This document shows, piece after piece, positions 42,945-51,994 of a stretch of 64,000 bases of DNA. Each line of letters begins with the position of its first letter. Position 1 is the stretch's first letter. Below the pieces are notes generated by a model, which ran no database searches, was not told the origin of the DNA, and saw only the letters and a program-made list of their open reading frames with translations. The stretch spans positions 11,169 through 75,168 of the forward strand of contig NZ_JBNGOP010000027.1 of NCBI RefSeq assembly GCF_050589625.1, given 5' to 3'. Source of the DNA: Pelagihabitans sp947500445. Lineage in GTDB: Bacteria > Bacteroidota > Bacteroidia > Flavobacteriales > Flavobacteriaceae. The translations under genes and the position numbers were made by a program.

Positions 42945-44489
42945 TTACCTGGGCGCCAATACCACAAAGGGAATGATCATTTCCTCTAAGGACACCCCTC
43001 CGTGTTGATAGGTGTTCCGATAATAGCTTACATAATGGTTGTAATTGTTCGGGTAGGCAAAGAACAGGTCGTTTTTGGCAAAAATAAAGGAACTGCTCAT
43101 ATTAATGCTCGGTAAATAAATACTTTTCGGATCTCGTGCTTCCAAAACGTCTTTCTCCTCATAGGTAAGGCTGCGTCCCGTTTTGTAGCGTAGGTTAAGG
43201 CTCGTGTCCTTGTCCCCGATTACTTTGGAAGGCTGTTTTACGTTTATGGTACCGTGATCGGTGGTGATGATCAGCCGCATTCCCATGGTCTGCGCCTGTT
43301 GGATGATTTCCAACAAGGGCGAGTTTTTAAACCAACTTTGGGTAAGCGAACGGTAGGCCTTGTCGTTACTGGCCAATTCCTTGATCACCTCCATTTCGGT
43401 TTTGGAATGGGAGAGCATATCCACAAAATTGTATACAATAACGGTAAGGTCGTTGTCTTTTTGGGAACGGAAGTTTTGGGAGAGGTTTTTTCCTTGTTTC
43501 AGACTACTTATTTTATGATAGTCCCACTTTAGGTCCAACCCCAGGCGTTTGATCTGTGCCCCTAAAAAGTCGGCCTCAAACAGGTTCTTACCGCCTTCGT
43601 CCGTATCGTTTTTCCACCAGTTCGGATACTTTTTTTCCATATCCAAAGGGGTCAGCCCCGAAAAAATGGCATTTCTGGCATACTGGGTCGCCGTGGGCAG
43701 AATGCTGAAATAGGCCGATTCCTGCTCCTTCTTATAAAATGCCGCCGTACTGCCTTCGAACGCCATCCACTGGTCGTAGCGAAGATTGTCCACTACCACG
43801 AGAAGGGTCGGCCCTTTTTTTAACTCCGGACTTATTTTCTCCTTGAACAGGGTGTGCGACATTACAGGGCCATCATGGTCCTGGAACCAATCGGCATAAT
43901 TGCGGTCGACAAACTTCCCGAACTGTAAATTGGCCTCCGCTTTTTGAGATTCCAATATTTCGAACATACTGGGGTCTTCGATATCTTCCAAACGCAGTTC
44001 CCAATAGATTAATTTCCGATACAGATCGGCCCATTCTTCATGGGTATTTACCATACTAAGGTCCATAGCGATCTTGCGGAACTCTTGTTGGTAATTGCTG
44101 GTGGTTTTCTCGGAAACCAGTCGCGAATGGTCCAAACTTTTCTTTAGGGACAACAGAATCTGGTTGGGGTTTACCGGTTTGATCAGGTAATCCGCGATTT
44201 TGGACCCTATGGCCTCTTCCATGATAAACTCTTCCTCACTTTTGGTGATCATGACAACGGGCAGCGCAGCATTTTTTACCTTTATTTCATTCAAGGTCTC
44301 CAATCCGGAGATTCCGGGCATGTTTTCATCCAAAAAAACAATGTCGACCTTGCTATCGTTCAATTCCTCAAGTGCCTCCTGGCCACTTCTACAGGGAATT
44401 ACCTCATAGTTCTTGCTCTCTAAAAAAAGGATGTGTGGTTTTAAAAGGTCAATCTCATCATCGACCCAAAGTATGCTGATTTTATTCAT
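42945..44489 (-). CDS. porX: PorX: response regulator with PglZ (alkaline-phosphatase-like) effector
   Basis: 514 residues from the ATG at 44487-44489; a longer frame adds 17 atypical residues. Receiver domain 1-120 with phospho-acceptor D54 ('VFLDENMPG') and K104 ('YLIKPVNP'). A helical linker follows, then a PglZ domain from ~205 with 'LLVVVDNLRYDQWMAFEG', 'LPTATQYARNAIFSGL', 'VIVYNFVDMLSHS' and metal motif 'TTDHGTINV'. PorX, with PorY, controls type IX secretion genes in Bacteroidota, and its PglZ domain has been reported to act on oligonucleotides. Divergent from the HD hydrolase gene. Confidence 0.9.
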   Translation of the reverse strand: MNKISILWVDDEIDLLKPHILFLESKNYEVIPCRSGQEALEELNDSKVDIVFLDENMPGISGLETLNEIKVKNAALPVVMITKSEEEFIMEEAIGSKIADYLIKPVNPNQILLSLKKSLDHSRLVSEKTTSNYQQEFRKIAMDLSMVNTHEEWADLYRKLIYWELRLEDIEDPSMFEILESQKAEANLQFGKFVDRNYADWFQDHDGPVMSHTLFKEKISPELKKGPTLLVVVDNLRYDQWMAFEGSTAAFYKKEQESAYFSILPTATQYARNAIFSGLTPLDMEKKYPNWWKNDTDEGGKNLFEADFLGAQIKRLGLDLKWDYHKISSLKQGKNLSQNFRSQKDNDLTVIVYNFVDMLSHSKTEMEVIKELASNDKAYRSLTQSWFKNSPLLEIIQQAQTMGMRLIITTDHGTINVKQPSKVIGDKDTSLNLRYKTGRSLTYEEKDVLEARDPKSIYLPSINMSSSFIFAKNDLFFAYPNNYNHYVSYYRNTYQHGGVSLEEMIIPFVVLAPR

Positions 44490-44695
44490 AGCTGTTCCTG
44501 TTCTCGTTGTTTCGGATATTCCGCTTACACCATCCACCAAATATAGTGCCGTTCTTATGGGTATCCGTTCGTAAAAGCAAGGTCACGCGCGCACGCTTGT
44601 CCATTGCGAAGTTTCTTGGCGGTAACATAAAAGAAGTAGCCTACGATATAGATTGATAATGTATAACTTTACGTTCTCAAAAAGGTATCTACCCT

Positions 44696-45934
44696 ATGGC
44701 TTCCAAAAAACTGACCCGCTTTAATGACCCAATTTACGGATTTATTGGAATCCCGAGCCCGCTGATTTTCGACTTGATCGCACATCCTTATTTTCAACGG
44801 TTACGTCGCATTTCGCAAATGGGGCTGTCCTATTTGGTATATCCAGGCGCGCACCATACCCGTTTCCAACATGCGCTGGGGAGTATGCACCTGATGCAGC
44901 GCGCCGTACAAATGCTTCGCTTTAAGGGTGTTGCAATAGATAAAAAGGAAGAGGAAGGATTGCTTGTAGCCATTCTGTTGCACGATATCGGTCATGGACC
45001 GTTTTCCCATGCGATGGAGCATAGCATAGTGGAGGGGGTTCAGCATGAGGCCATCTCGCTTTTTTTTATGGAACGCCTGAACCATAAGTTTAACGGAAGT
45101 TTAACGACCGCGATCGCCATCTTTAAGGGAACCCATCCCAAAAACTTTTTGAATCAGTTGGTGTCCGGTCAATTGGATATGGATCGGATGGATTACCTAA
45201 AACGTGACAGTTTTTATACGGGGGTTTCCGAAGGAAATATCAACGCGGAGCGGCTTATTGCCATGCTCAACGTTGTGGATGGAAACTTAGTGGTGGAAGA
45301 AAAGGGGATCTATTCGGTTGAAAAATTTTTAATGGCGCGCAGGTTTATGTATTGGCAGGTATACTTGCACAAAACCAGCCTGGTGGCCGAACAACTGTTG
45401 ATCCGGAGCTTGAAACGGGCAAAGGAACTCTTGGATCGGGGCAAGGAGGTGTCTTGTAGCGATACGTTACATTTCTTTTTGACCACCAAGATCACGGCTT
45501 CCGATTTTTCTGAAACCGTATTGCACCGCTTTTCCCTACTTGATGATGTCGACATCCTGGGAGCTTTAAAACAGTGGCGGCAACATCCCGATAGGGTTTT
45601 GTCCCATTTGTGCGCTATGCTTTTAGATCGCAAACTCCTGCATATAAAACTGAAAAACAAACCGTTTGATCCGAATAAGGTAAAGACCCGTCTCGAACAG
45701 TTAAAGCAAGAGGAGTCCTTTACGGAGGAGGAGGCCGCCTATTTCGTATTCTCGGATACCATTGCAAATACCGCTTATAACAGCGGGAAACAACAAATTT
45801 ATATTCGCAAGGACAAGGGGCGCTTGGTGGATATCATCAAGGTTTCCGATCATTTTAACCTTGAGGCACTTTCCAAAAAGGTAACAAAACATTATCTGTG
45901 TTATCCGAAAGAGCGCTTTTCGGACACGCTTTAA
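44696..45934 (+). CDS. HD-domain phosphohydrolase
   Basis: A 412-residue HD-superfamily enzyme. Metal residues: H53/H54 region 'YPGAHHTRFQHALG', HD pair H96-D97 in 'LLHDIGHGPFSHAMEH', and D in 'GQLDMDRMDYLKRDSFYTG'. This matches the dGTPase/SAMHD1-like group (YdhJ type). A nucleotide or dNTP substrate is likely but not shown. It is the first gene of the plus-strand run leading into lpxD, 23 bases apart, and divergent from porX. Confidence 0.9.
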   Translation: MASKKLTRFNDPIYGFIGIPSPLIFDLIAHPYFQRLRRISQMGLSYLVYPGAHHTRFQHALGSMHLMQRAVQMLRFKGVAIDKKEEEGLLVAILLHDIGHGPFSHAMEHSIVEGVQHEAISLFFMERLNHKFNGSLTTAIAIFKGTHPKNFLNQLVSGQLDMDRMDYLKRDSFYTGVSEGNINAERLIAMLNVVDGNLVVEEKGIYSVEKFLMARRFMYWQVYLHKTSLVAEQLLIRSLKRAKELLDRGKEVSCSDTLHFFLTTKITASDFSETVLHRFSLLDDVDILGALKQWRQHPDRVLSHLCAMLLDRKLLHIKLKNKPFDPNKVKTRLEQLKQEESFTEEEAAYFVFSDTIANTAYNSGKQQIYIRKDKGRLVDIIKVSDHFNLEALSKKVTKHYLCYPKERFSDTL

Positions 45935-45957
45935 GTATTTTTGTTACTTTTGTTGCC

Positions 45958-46980
45958 ATGATTTTTACGGCAGGCCAAATTGCAGGAATTTTAGAAGGCG
46001 AATTGGAGGGAAACCCAGATATCGCAGTCCATAAACTAGCAAAGATCGAAGAGGGGGAGTCCGGTTCCCTTACCTTTTTGGCCAATCCTAAATACACATC
46101 CCACATTTACACCACAAAAGCATCCATCACCATAGTAAATAAAGATTTTGTGCCGGAGCAGCAGTTGGCCACGGCGTTGATCAAGGTAGACGATGCTTAC
46201 GAGTCCTTTTCCAAATTATTGGAGTATTACAATCAGGTAAAAAATAATAAGGTAGGTATCGAACAACCCAATTATAAATCGGAAACCGCTACCTATGGCG
46301 AAGGAATTTATTTGGGCGCGTTTGCCTATTTGGGTAACAATGTGCGTTTGGGCGACAACGTAAAAATTTATCCGAACGCCTATATTGGCGATAACGTAAC
46401 CATTGGTGATAACGTAACCGTTTTTGCCGGAGCAAAGGTATATTCCGAAACGGTTATTGGAAACAATTGCATTATCCATAGCGGTGCCGTTGTAGGTGCA
46501 GATGGTTTTGGATACGCTCCCAACAAGGATGGGGAGTTTAAAAAGGTACCACAAACGGGAAACGTAGTGTTGGAGGATAATGTGGACATTGGCGCGGGTA
46601 CTACGATCGACAGGGCCACCTTGGGTTCTACCATATTACGCAAGGGCGTGAAGTTGGACAATCAGATACAGATCGCCCATAACGTAGAAATCGGGGAGCA
46701 TACCGTAATCGCCGCCCAAACGGGTGTAGCGGGTTCCACAAAAATCGGAAAGTATTGCATGATCGGCGGGCAGGTAGGTATCGTAGGGCATATTGCCATT
46801 GGTGACCGGGTGCGCATACAGGCGCAGTCGGGAATTGGCCGTAACGTGAAGGATGATGAAGTATTGCAGGGGTCGCCGGCCTTGAATTATGGCGATTACA
46901 ACAAAAGCTATGTGCATTTTAAAAACCTGCCGAAGATAACGAACAAGATAAACGAACTGGAAAAAAAAGTTGGACAGTGA
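45958..46980 (+). CDS. lpxD: UDP-3-O-acylglucosamine N-acyltransferase
   Basis: 340 residues from the ATG at 45958. N-terminal uridine-binding domain (~1-100) and left-handed beta-helix hexapeptide repeats (~100-320) with catalytic-type His in 'DNQIQIAHNVEIGEH' and 'GVAGSTKIGKYCMIGGQVG'. Adds the N-linked hydroxyacyl chain in lipid A synthesis. The stop overlaps the GTG start of lpxC/fabZ by four bases (GTGA), so translation is coupled. Two TAnnTTTG words (45936-45943 and 45945-45952) lie just before the start but lack a good -33 element. Confidence 0.95.
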   Translation: MIFTAGQIAGILEGELEGNPDIAVHKLAKIEEGESGSLTFLANPKYTSHIYTTKASITIVNKDFVPEQQLATALIKVDDAYESFSKLLEYYNQVKNNKVGIEQPNYKSETATYGEGIYLGAFAYLGNNVRLGDNVKIYPNAYIGDNVTIGDNVTVFAGAKVYSETVIGNNCIIHSGAVVGADGFGYAPNKDGEFKKVPQTGNVVLEDNVDIGAGTTIDRATLGSTILRKGVKLDNQIQIAHNVEIGEHTVIAAQTGVAGSTKIGKYCMIGGQVGIVGHIAIGDRVRIQAQSGIGRNVKDDEVLQGSPALNYGDYNKSYVHFKNLPKITNKINELEKKVGQ

Positions 46981-48383
46981 GTACAAAAAATACAACAAAG
47001 CAGCACACTATTGCCAAAGAGGTAATTCTGAAAGGAGTAGGCCTTCATACGGGTGAAAACGTAACGATGAAGTTCGTTCCCGCGCCGGAGAACCACGGCT
47101 ACAAATTTAAACGGGTAGACTTGGAAGGCGCCCCTATAGTGGAGGCGGATGCCAAGTATGTGGTGAACACGCAACGGGGTACCAATCTCGAGAAAAACGG
47201 TGTAAAAATACAGACTTCCGAGCATGTACTGGCCGCCTTGGTAGGTATGGGTATCGATAACGTATTGATCGAATTGGACGCTCCCGAACCACCAATAATG
47301 GACGGCTCTTCAAAGTTTTTTGTGGAAGCTTTGGAAATCGTGGGTTCCGTGGAGCAACAAGCAGTTCGGGACGTGTACGTTGTACAAGAAGTGATTACGT
47401 ATAGGGACGAGGAGACCGGTAGTGAAATTACCGTAATTCCGGCAAAGGAATACCAAGTGACCACCATGGTCGATTTTGGCACCAAAGTACTGGGAACACA
47501 AAACGCTACATTGGAACACCTTTCGGACTTTAAGGAAGAAATATCCAGCGCGCGTACCTTTAGTTTTTTACATGAATTGGAAATGCTTTTGGAAAACGGC
47601 CTTATCAAAGGCGGTGACCTGAACAATGCCATTGTGTATGTAGACAAGGAAATTTCGGCCGGTACCATGAAGAAACTGGAAAAGGCTTTTGGAAAAGAAA
47701 AGCTCTCGGTAAAGCCCAATGGAATTCTCGACAACCTTACCTTGCACCAGCCCAATGAGGCGGCACGACATAAGCTATTGGACGTTATTGGAGACCTTGC
47801 TTTGATCGGCACCCCTATTCAGGGAAAAGTGATCGCCAATAAGCCAGGACATTTTGTGAATACGCAGTTCGCCAAAAAGCTCTCCAAAAAAATTAAGGTA
47901 GAAAAGCGCAATAGCGTGCCCAAGTTTGATTTGAGCCAGCCCCCGTTGATGGATATTCATCAAATTATGGCGATGCTTCCGCACCGACCACCGTTCTTGT
48001 TGATCGATCGGGTATTGGAGCTGTCCGATTCCCATGTGGTGGGAATGAAAAATGTAACGATGAACGAACCATTTTTTGTAGGGCACTTTCCAGGGGCACC
48101 GGTAATGCCCGGAGTGTTGCAGGTAGAGGCCATGGCACAGACGGGCGGTATTTTGGTGCTCAGCACCGTTCCGGACCCCGAAAATTACTTGACGTTGTTT
48201 ATGAAGATCGATAACGTGAAATTCAAACGGCAGGTAGTTCCCGGTGATACCCTAATTTTTAAATGTGATCTGATTTCGCCCATACGCCGCGGTATTTGCC
48301 ACATGCAGGCATACGCCTATGCGAACGATAAACTGGTATCCGAAGCCGAAATGATGGCGCAGATCGTAAAACGAACCGAATAA
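46977..48383 (+). CDS. lpxC/fabZ: Bifunctional LpxC / FabZ
   Basis: A 468-residue fusion starting at GTG (46977). Residues ~1-300 are LpxC (UDP-3-O-acyl-GlcNAc deacetylase): 'VILKGVGLHTGENVTMKF', zinc His in 'EHVLAALVGMGIDN', and 'HKLLDVIGDLALIG' with His and Asp ligands. Residues ~315-468 are FabZ (3-hydroxyacyl-ACP dehydratase): 'MLPHRPPFLLIDRV', 'VGHFPGAPVMPGVLQVEAMAQ' read in pieces with catalytic His and Glu. This fusion is characteristic of Bacteroidota. It joins lipid A and fatty-acid elongation, two pathways that compete for hydroxyacyl-ACP. Confidence 0.96.
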   Translation: MSTKNTTKQHTIAKEVILKGVGLHTGENVTMKFVPAPENHGYKFKRVDLEGAPIVEADAKYVVNTQRGTNLEKNGVKIQTSEHVLAALVGMGIDNVLIELDAPEPPIMDGSSKFFVEALEIVGSVEQQAVRDVYVVQEVITYRDEETGSEITVIPAKEYQVTTMVDFGTKVLGTQNATLEHLSDFKEEISSARTFSFLHELEMLLENGLIKGGDLNNAIVYVDKEISAGTMKKLEKAFGKEKLSVKPNGILDNLTLHQPNEAARHKLLDVIGDLALIGTPIQGKVIANKPGHFVNTQFAKKLSKKIKVEKRNSVPKFDLSQPPLMDIHQIMAMLPHRPPFLLIDRVLELSDSHVVGMKNVTMNEPFFVGHFPGAPVMPGVLQVEAMAQTGGILVLSTVPDPENYLTLFMKIDNVKFKRQVVPGDTLIFKCDLISPIRRGICHMQAYAYANDKLVSEAEMMAQIVKRTE

Positions 48384-48384
48384 G

Positions 48385-49170
48385 ATGAACCAACCCCTTG
48401 CCTATATTCACCCCGGTGCAAAAATTGCCAAAAACGTAGTGGTAGAACCCTTTACCACTATACATAATAATGTTACCATCGGTGATGGCACCTGGATCGG
48501 ATCCAATGTTACCATAATGGAAGGGGCACGTATCGGTAAAAACTGTAATATTTTTCCGGGGGCCGTCATATCGGCACCACCGCAGGATTTAAAGTACAAA
48601 GGGGAAGAAACAACGGTGACCATCGGTAATGGCACCACGATTCGGGAGTGCGCCACGATACACAAAGGGACTTCCGATCGAAACAAGACCGTAATCGGTA
48701 AAAATTGTTTGATTATGGCCTATTGTCATGTCGCCCATGACTGTCTGGTAGGCAACAACTGCATCTTTTCGAATAACTCAACACTCGCAGGCCATGTAAC
48801 CATCGGTGACAATGTAGTTTTGGCAGGTTTGGTAGCGGTACACCAATTTGTTTCCGTCGGGCAACACGCTTTTGTAACGGGAGGATCGTTGGTCCGAAAG
48901 GATGTTCCCCCATATGTAAAGGCGGCCAGGGAACCACTTTCGTATGTGGGCATCAATTCCGTAGGCTTGCGTAGAAGGGGATACCAATCGGAAAAAATTC
49001 GCGAGATACAGAATATTTACCGCATATTATATCAGAAAAATTACAACAACTCCCAAGCGGCCCAAATTTTGGAGGCGGAAATGGAGGCGACTCCGGAGCG
49101 GGATGAAATCCTACAATTTATAAGAGATTCGCAACGGGGCATCATGAAAGGGTACTTTAGCAATACCTAA
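48385..49170 (+). CDS. lpxA: UDP-N-acetylglucosamine acyltransferase
   Basis: A 261-residue left-handed beta-helix enzyme, first step of lipid A synthesis. Hexapeptide repeats from ~10 ('YIHPGAKIAKNVVVEPFTT'), catalytic His region 'MAYCHVAHDCLVGNNC', 'AGHVTIGDNVVLAGLVAVHQF', and the C-terminal helical domain. It starts one base after the lpxC/fabZ stop. Order differs from the enterobacterial lpxD-fabZ-lpxA only through the LpxC/FabZ fusion. Confidence 0.96.
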   Translation: MNQPLAYIHPGAKIAKNVVVEPFTTIHNNVTIGDGTWIGSNVTIMEGARIGKNCNIFPGAVISAPPQDLKYKGEETTVTIGNGTTIRECATIHKGTSDRNKTVIGKNCLIMAYCHVAHDCLVGNNCIFSNNSTLAGHVTIGDNVVLAGLVAVHQFVSVGQHAFVTGGSLVRKDVPPYVKAAREPLSYVGINSVGLRRRGYQSEKIREIQNIYRILYQKNYNNSQAAQILEAEMEATPERDEILQFIRDSQRGIMKGYFSNT

Positions 49171-49241
49171 ACCATGTTTTCCTAAAGAAAAACACTTAAC
49201 AATACCAATAAAAACAGCTTAAAACGTATTAGAACCGACTT

Positions 49242-49808
49242 ATGGCATCAACATCAGATATTCGAAAAGGATTGTGCATTCGCTACAACAACGATATTTA
49301 TAAGATTATAGAGTTTTTACACGTAAAACCGGGAAAAGGCCCCGCTTTTGTACGTACCAAATTAAAAAGTGTTACCAACGGAAAGGTGATCGACAATACC
49401 TTTTCCGCAGGACATAAAATCGAAGATGTTAGGGTAGAGACCAGAAACTACCAATACCTGTATGCCGAGGACGAAACCTACCACTTTATGAACACCGATG
49501 ACTACAACCAGATTACGCTTCAGGAAAGTAGTTTGGATGCCCCGGGATTGCTCAAAGAAGGAGAAGTGGTAAAGATCATGTTCAATACGGAGGACAGCAT
49601 GCCCCTTTCCGTGGACATGCCCGCCAGTGTAATTTTGGAAATCACCTATACCGAACCCGGTGTTAAGGGGAATACTGCAACCAATGCCACCAAACCGGCC
49701 AAAGTGGAAACCGGTGCTGAGGTAAATGTGCCCTTGTTCATCAACGAAGGGGATAAAATTAAAGTCGATACGGCCAACGGCTCGTATATGGAACGTGTTA
49801 AGGAGTAG
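49242..49808 (+). CDS. efp: Elongation factor P
   Basis: A 188-residue three-domain translation factor that relieves stalls at polyproline. The tip loop reads 'HVKPGKGPAFVRTKLK' with K32 at the modifiable position, so a lysylation-type (EpmA) or unmodified pathway is expected rather than Arg rhamnosylation. The insertion 'GNTATNATKPAKVETG' in domain III matches the usual EF-P layout. Located in the lipid A gene run, 71 bases after lpxA. Confidence 0.96.
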   Translation: MASTSDIRKGLCIRYNNDIYKIIEFLHVKPGKGPAFVRTKLKSVTNGKVIDNTFSAGHKIEDVRVETRNYQYLYAEDETYHFMNTDDYNQITLQESSLDAPGLLKEGEVVKIMFNTEDSMPLSVDMPASVILEITYTEPGVKGNTATNATKPAKVETGAEVNVPLFINEGDKIKVDTANGSYMERVKE

Positions 49809-49908
49809 AAAAACTTCTTAGGATAGGCCCATCAAGTGATATGAAATGAGCATAAATGTTTAGTTTCTTTATTTTCAGCGGGCTACAAAAGTTTAAACAG
49901 GTGAAACA

Positions 49909-50841
49909 TTGAAATTTTCTACACCACATACCCTCAAGCAGATTGCGACCCTATTGGATTGTACCTATGTTGGCCCGGATGATTTTCCGGTATTGGGAAT
50001 GAACGAAATTCATGTGGTATCGGAAGGGGATATTGTTTTTGTAGACCATCCAAAGTATTATGATAAGGCGTTGGCTTCCAGAGCTACCACAATATTGATC
50101 AATAAAGAGGTCAACTGTCCGGAAGGTAAGGCCTTATTGATATCGGATGATCCCTTTCGCGACTTTAATACCCTTACCAACCATTTTCGCCCGTTTGAAA
50201 AAGCGAATAGTTCCATTGCGGGCTCCGCAAAGATCGGACGCACAAGCATCATACAACCCAATACGTTTATCGGTAACAATGTAGTTATAGGGGAGTATTG
50301 CACCATACACGCCAATGTTGCCATATATGACAACTGTGTGTTGGGAGACAACGTTACCATACATTCGGGAACGGTACTCGGTGCCGATGCGTTCTACTAT
50401 AAAAACCGTCCGGAAGGTTTTGACAAACTCCGTTCCGGGGGAAGGGTAGTACTAGAGGATAGCGTGGAAATAGGGGCCTTATGTACCATCGACAAGGGAG
50501 TGAGCGGGGACACCACTATAAAAAAGGGGACAAAGCTTGACAACCAGGTACATGTGGGGCACGATACCGTTATCGGGGAGCGCTGCCTTATTGCCAGCCA
50601 AACCGGAATTGCCGGTTGCGTGGTAATAGAGGATGAGGTAACCCTTTGGGGGCAAGTTGGTACCAACAGCGGAATTACCATTGGTAAAAAGGCCGTTATC
50701 ATGGGACAGACCGGGGTTACAAAATCGGTTCCGGGCGGAAAAAGCTATTTTGGGACGCCTATCGAAGAATCACGGGAAAAGTTGAAACAACTGGCCTATG
50801 TGAAGAAGATACCCGATATCCTAAAAAGGTTGGAAGAATAA
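49909..50841 (+). CDS. Second LpxD-like N-acyltransferase
   Basis: A 310-residue paralogue of the lpxD at 46 kb, starting at TTG (49909); the next in-frame ATG is beyond the conserved N-terminus, so TTG is preferred. Hexapeptide-repeat region with 'TKLDNQVHVGHDTVIGERC' keeping the catalytic-type His, and 'SQTGIAGCVVIEDEVTLWG'. The N-terminal domain is shorter and diverged ('LKQIATLLDCTYVGPDDF'). It may acylate a related sugar nucleotide, or use a different acyl chain; this is not readable from sequence. Confidence 0.85.
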   Translation: MKFSTPHTLKQIATLLDCTYVGPDDFPVLGMNEIHVVSEGDIVFVDHPKYYDKALASRATTILINKEVNCPEGKALLISDDPFRDFNTLTNHFRPFEKANSSIAGSAKIGRTSIIQPNTFIGNNVVIGEYCTIHANVAIYDNCVLGDNVTIHSGTVLGADAFYYKNRPEGFDKLRSGGRVVLEDSVEIGALCTIDKGVSGDTTIKKGTKLDNQVHVGHDTVIGERCLIASQTGIAGCVVIEDEVTLWGQVGTNSGITIGKKAVIMGQTGVTKSVPGGKSYFGTPIEESREKLKQLAYVKKIPDILKRLEE

Positions 50842-50848
50842 AGGGCGA

Positions 50849-50883
50849 TTGTTTCAGAAATCCTTTGCAAACCTATATTTTTG
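50849..50883 (+). promoter_or_regulatory. Candidate promoter of sucD
   Basis: TTG at 50849-50851 and TATTTTTG at 50876-50883, a full TAnnTTTG match. The 24-base spacer is slightly long. The start would lie ~50 bases before sucD. Confidence 0.3.
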
Positions 50884-50942
50884 CGCTTGATTTATATATT
50901 GTAGCGAGATTTACACTTAATTTTTAACGAATAACTTCCGAA

Positions 50943-51815
50943 ATGAGCGTTCTAGTCAATAAAAACTCTAAAATAATCGTACAAGGTTTTACCGGTAGTG
51001 AAGGCACTTTTCACGCCGAACAAATGAAGGAATATGGCACCAATATCGTTGGTGGTGTAACACCTGGCAAAGGTGGACAAGAGCATTTGGGAAAACCAGT
51101 ATTCAATACCGTGGAAGAAGCCGTTGAAAAAGTAGGCGCCGATACGACCATTATTTTTGTGCCACCGGCTTTCGCGGCCGATGCAATTATGGAAGCGGCC
51201 AATGCGGGTATTAAAGTGATCATCACGATTACCGAAGGGATTCCCGTATCGGATATGGTAAAAGCTTCTAATTATATCAAAGATATGGATTGCCGTTTGG
51301 TAGGTCCCAACTGCCCAGGGGTCATTACCCCGGGAGAAGCAAAAGTAGGCATCATGCCCGGTTTTGTGTTCAAACAGGGAAATGTTGGAATCGTATCCAA
51401 ATCCGGAACACTTACCTATGAAGCTGCAGATCAGGTTGTCCGACAAGGGCTGGGAATTACGACGGCCATTGGTATCGGGGGAGATCCCATTATCGGGACC
51501 ACTACCAAAGAAGCGGTGGAACTGTTGATCAATGATCCGGAGACCGAATGTGTGGTAATGATCGGGGAAATAGGAGGGCAGTTGGAAGCCGATGCCGCCA
51601 AGTGGTACAAGGCCAGTGGAAGCAAAAAACCGGTAGTCGGTTTTATAGCCGGTGAAACGGCACCAGCGGGCAGGACCATGGGGCATGCCGGAGCTATTGT
51701 CGGAGGAAGTGACGATACCGCGCAAGCCAAGAAAAAAATTATGAGGGAACACGGCATACATGTGGTGGATTCCCCGGCCGAAATTGGCAAGAAAGTTAAG
51801 GAAGTAATGGGATAA
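50943..51815 (+). CDS. sucD: Succinyl-CoA ligase alpha subunit
   Basis: A 290-residue TCA-cycle enzyme subunit. CoA-binding domain at the start ('GFTGSEGTFHAEQM', 'GGVTPGKGGQEHLG'), 'VGPNCPGVITPGEAKVGIMPG' in two parts, and the phosphohistidine H248 in 'GRTMGHAGAIVGG'. The beta subunit gene sucC is not adjacent. A terminator follows. Confidence 0.97.
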   Translation: MSVLVNKNSKIIVQGFTGSEGTFHAEQMKEYGTNIVGGVTPGKGGQEHLGKPVFNTVEEAVEKVGADTTIIFVPPAFAADAIMEAANAGIKVIITITEGIPVSDMVKASNYIKDMDCRLVGPNCPGVITPGEAKVGIMPGFVFKQGNVGIVSKSGTLTYEAADQVVRQGLGITTAIGIGGDPIIGTTTKEAVELLINDPETECVVMIGEIGGQLEADAAKWYKASGSKKPVVGFIAGETAPAGRTMGHAGAIVGGSDDTAQAKKKIMREHGIHVVDSPAEIGKKVKEVMG

Positions 51816-51859
51816 ACGATGCGCTTGTTAAAGTTGATCAAATAGTTCATATAATTTAG

Positions 51860-51896
51860 TCCATCGGTCTTACATTTAGGTCGATGGATTTTTTTT
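51860..51896 (+). terminator. Rho-independent terminator of sucD
   Basis: TCCATCG (51860-51866) pairs with CGATGGA (51882-51888), followed by eight T (51889-51896). Confidence 0.85.
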
Positions 51897-51994
51897 ACAA
51901 AATGGCCATCCCAATTTATGGCAAACAAAAATCGCAAATCCTTGGGAATGGCGATAGTATACTGCCGAACGCGAAACATTAAAAAGAAAAACCT

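Noticed and set aside
42945..44489. BREX/PglZ phage-defence gene
   Set aside because: A PglZ domain is present, but it is fused to a receiver domain as in PorX, and no brx/pgl genes are adjacent.
44696..45934. dNTP-depleting anti-phage dGTPase
   Set aside because: The HD fold fits, but the gene sits at the head of the lipid A operon next to porX, a position of core genes; no defence partner is visible.
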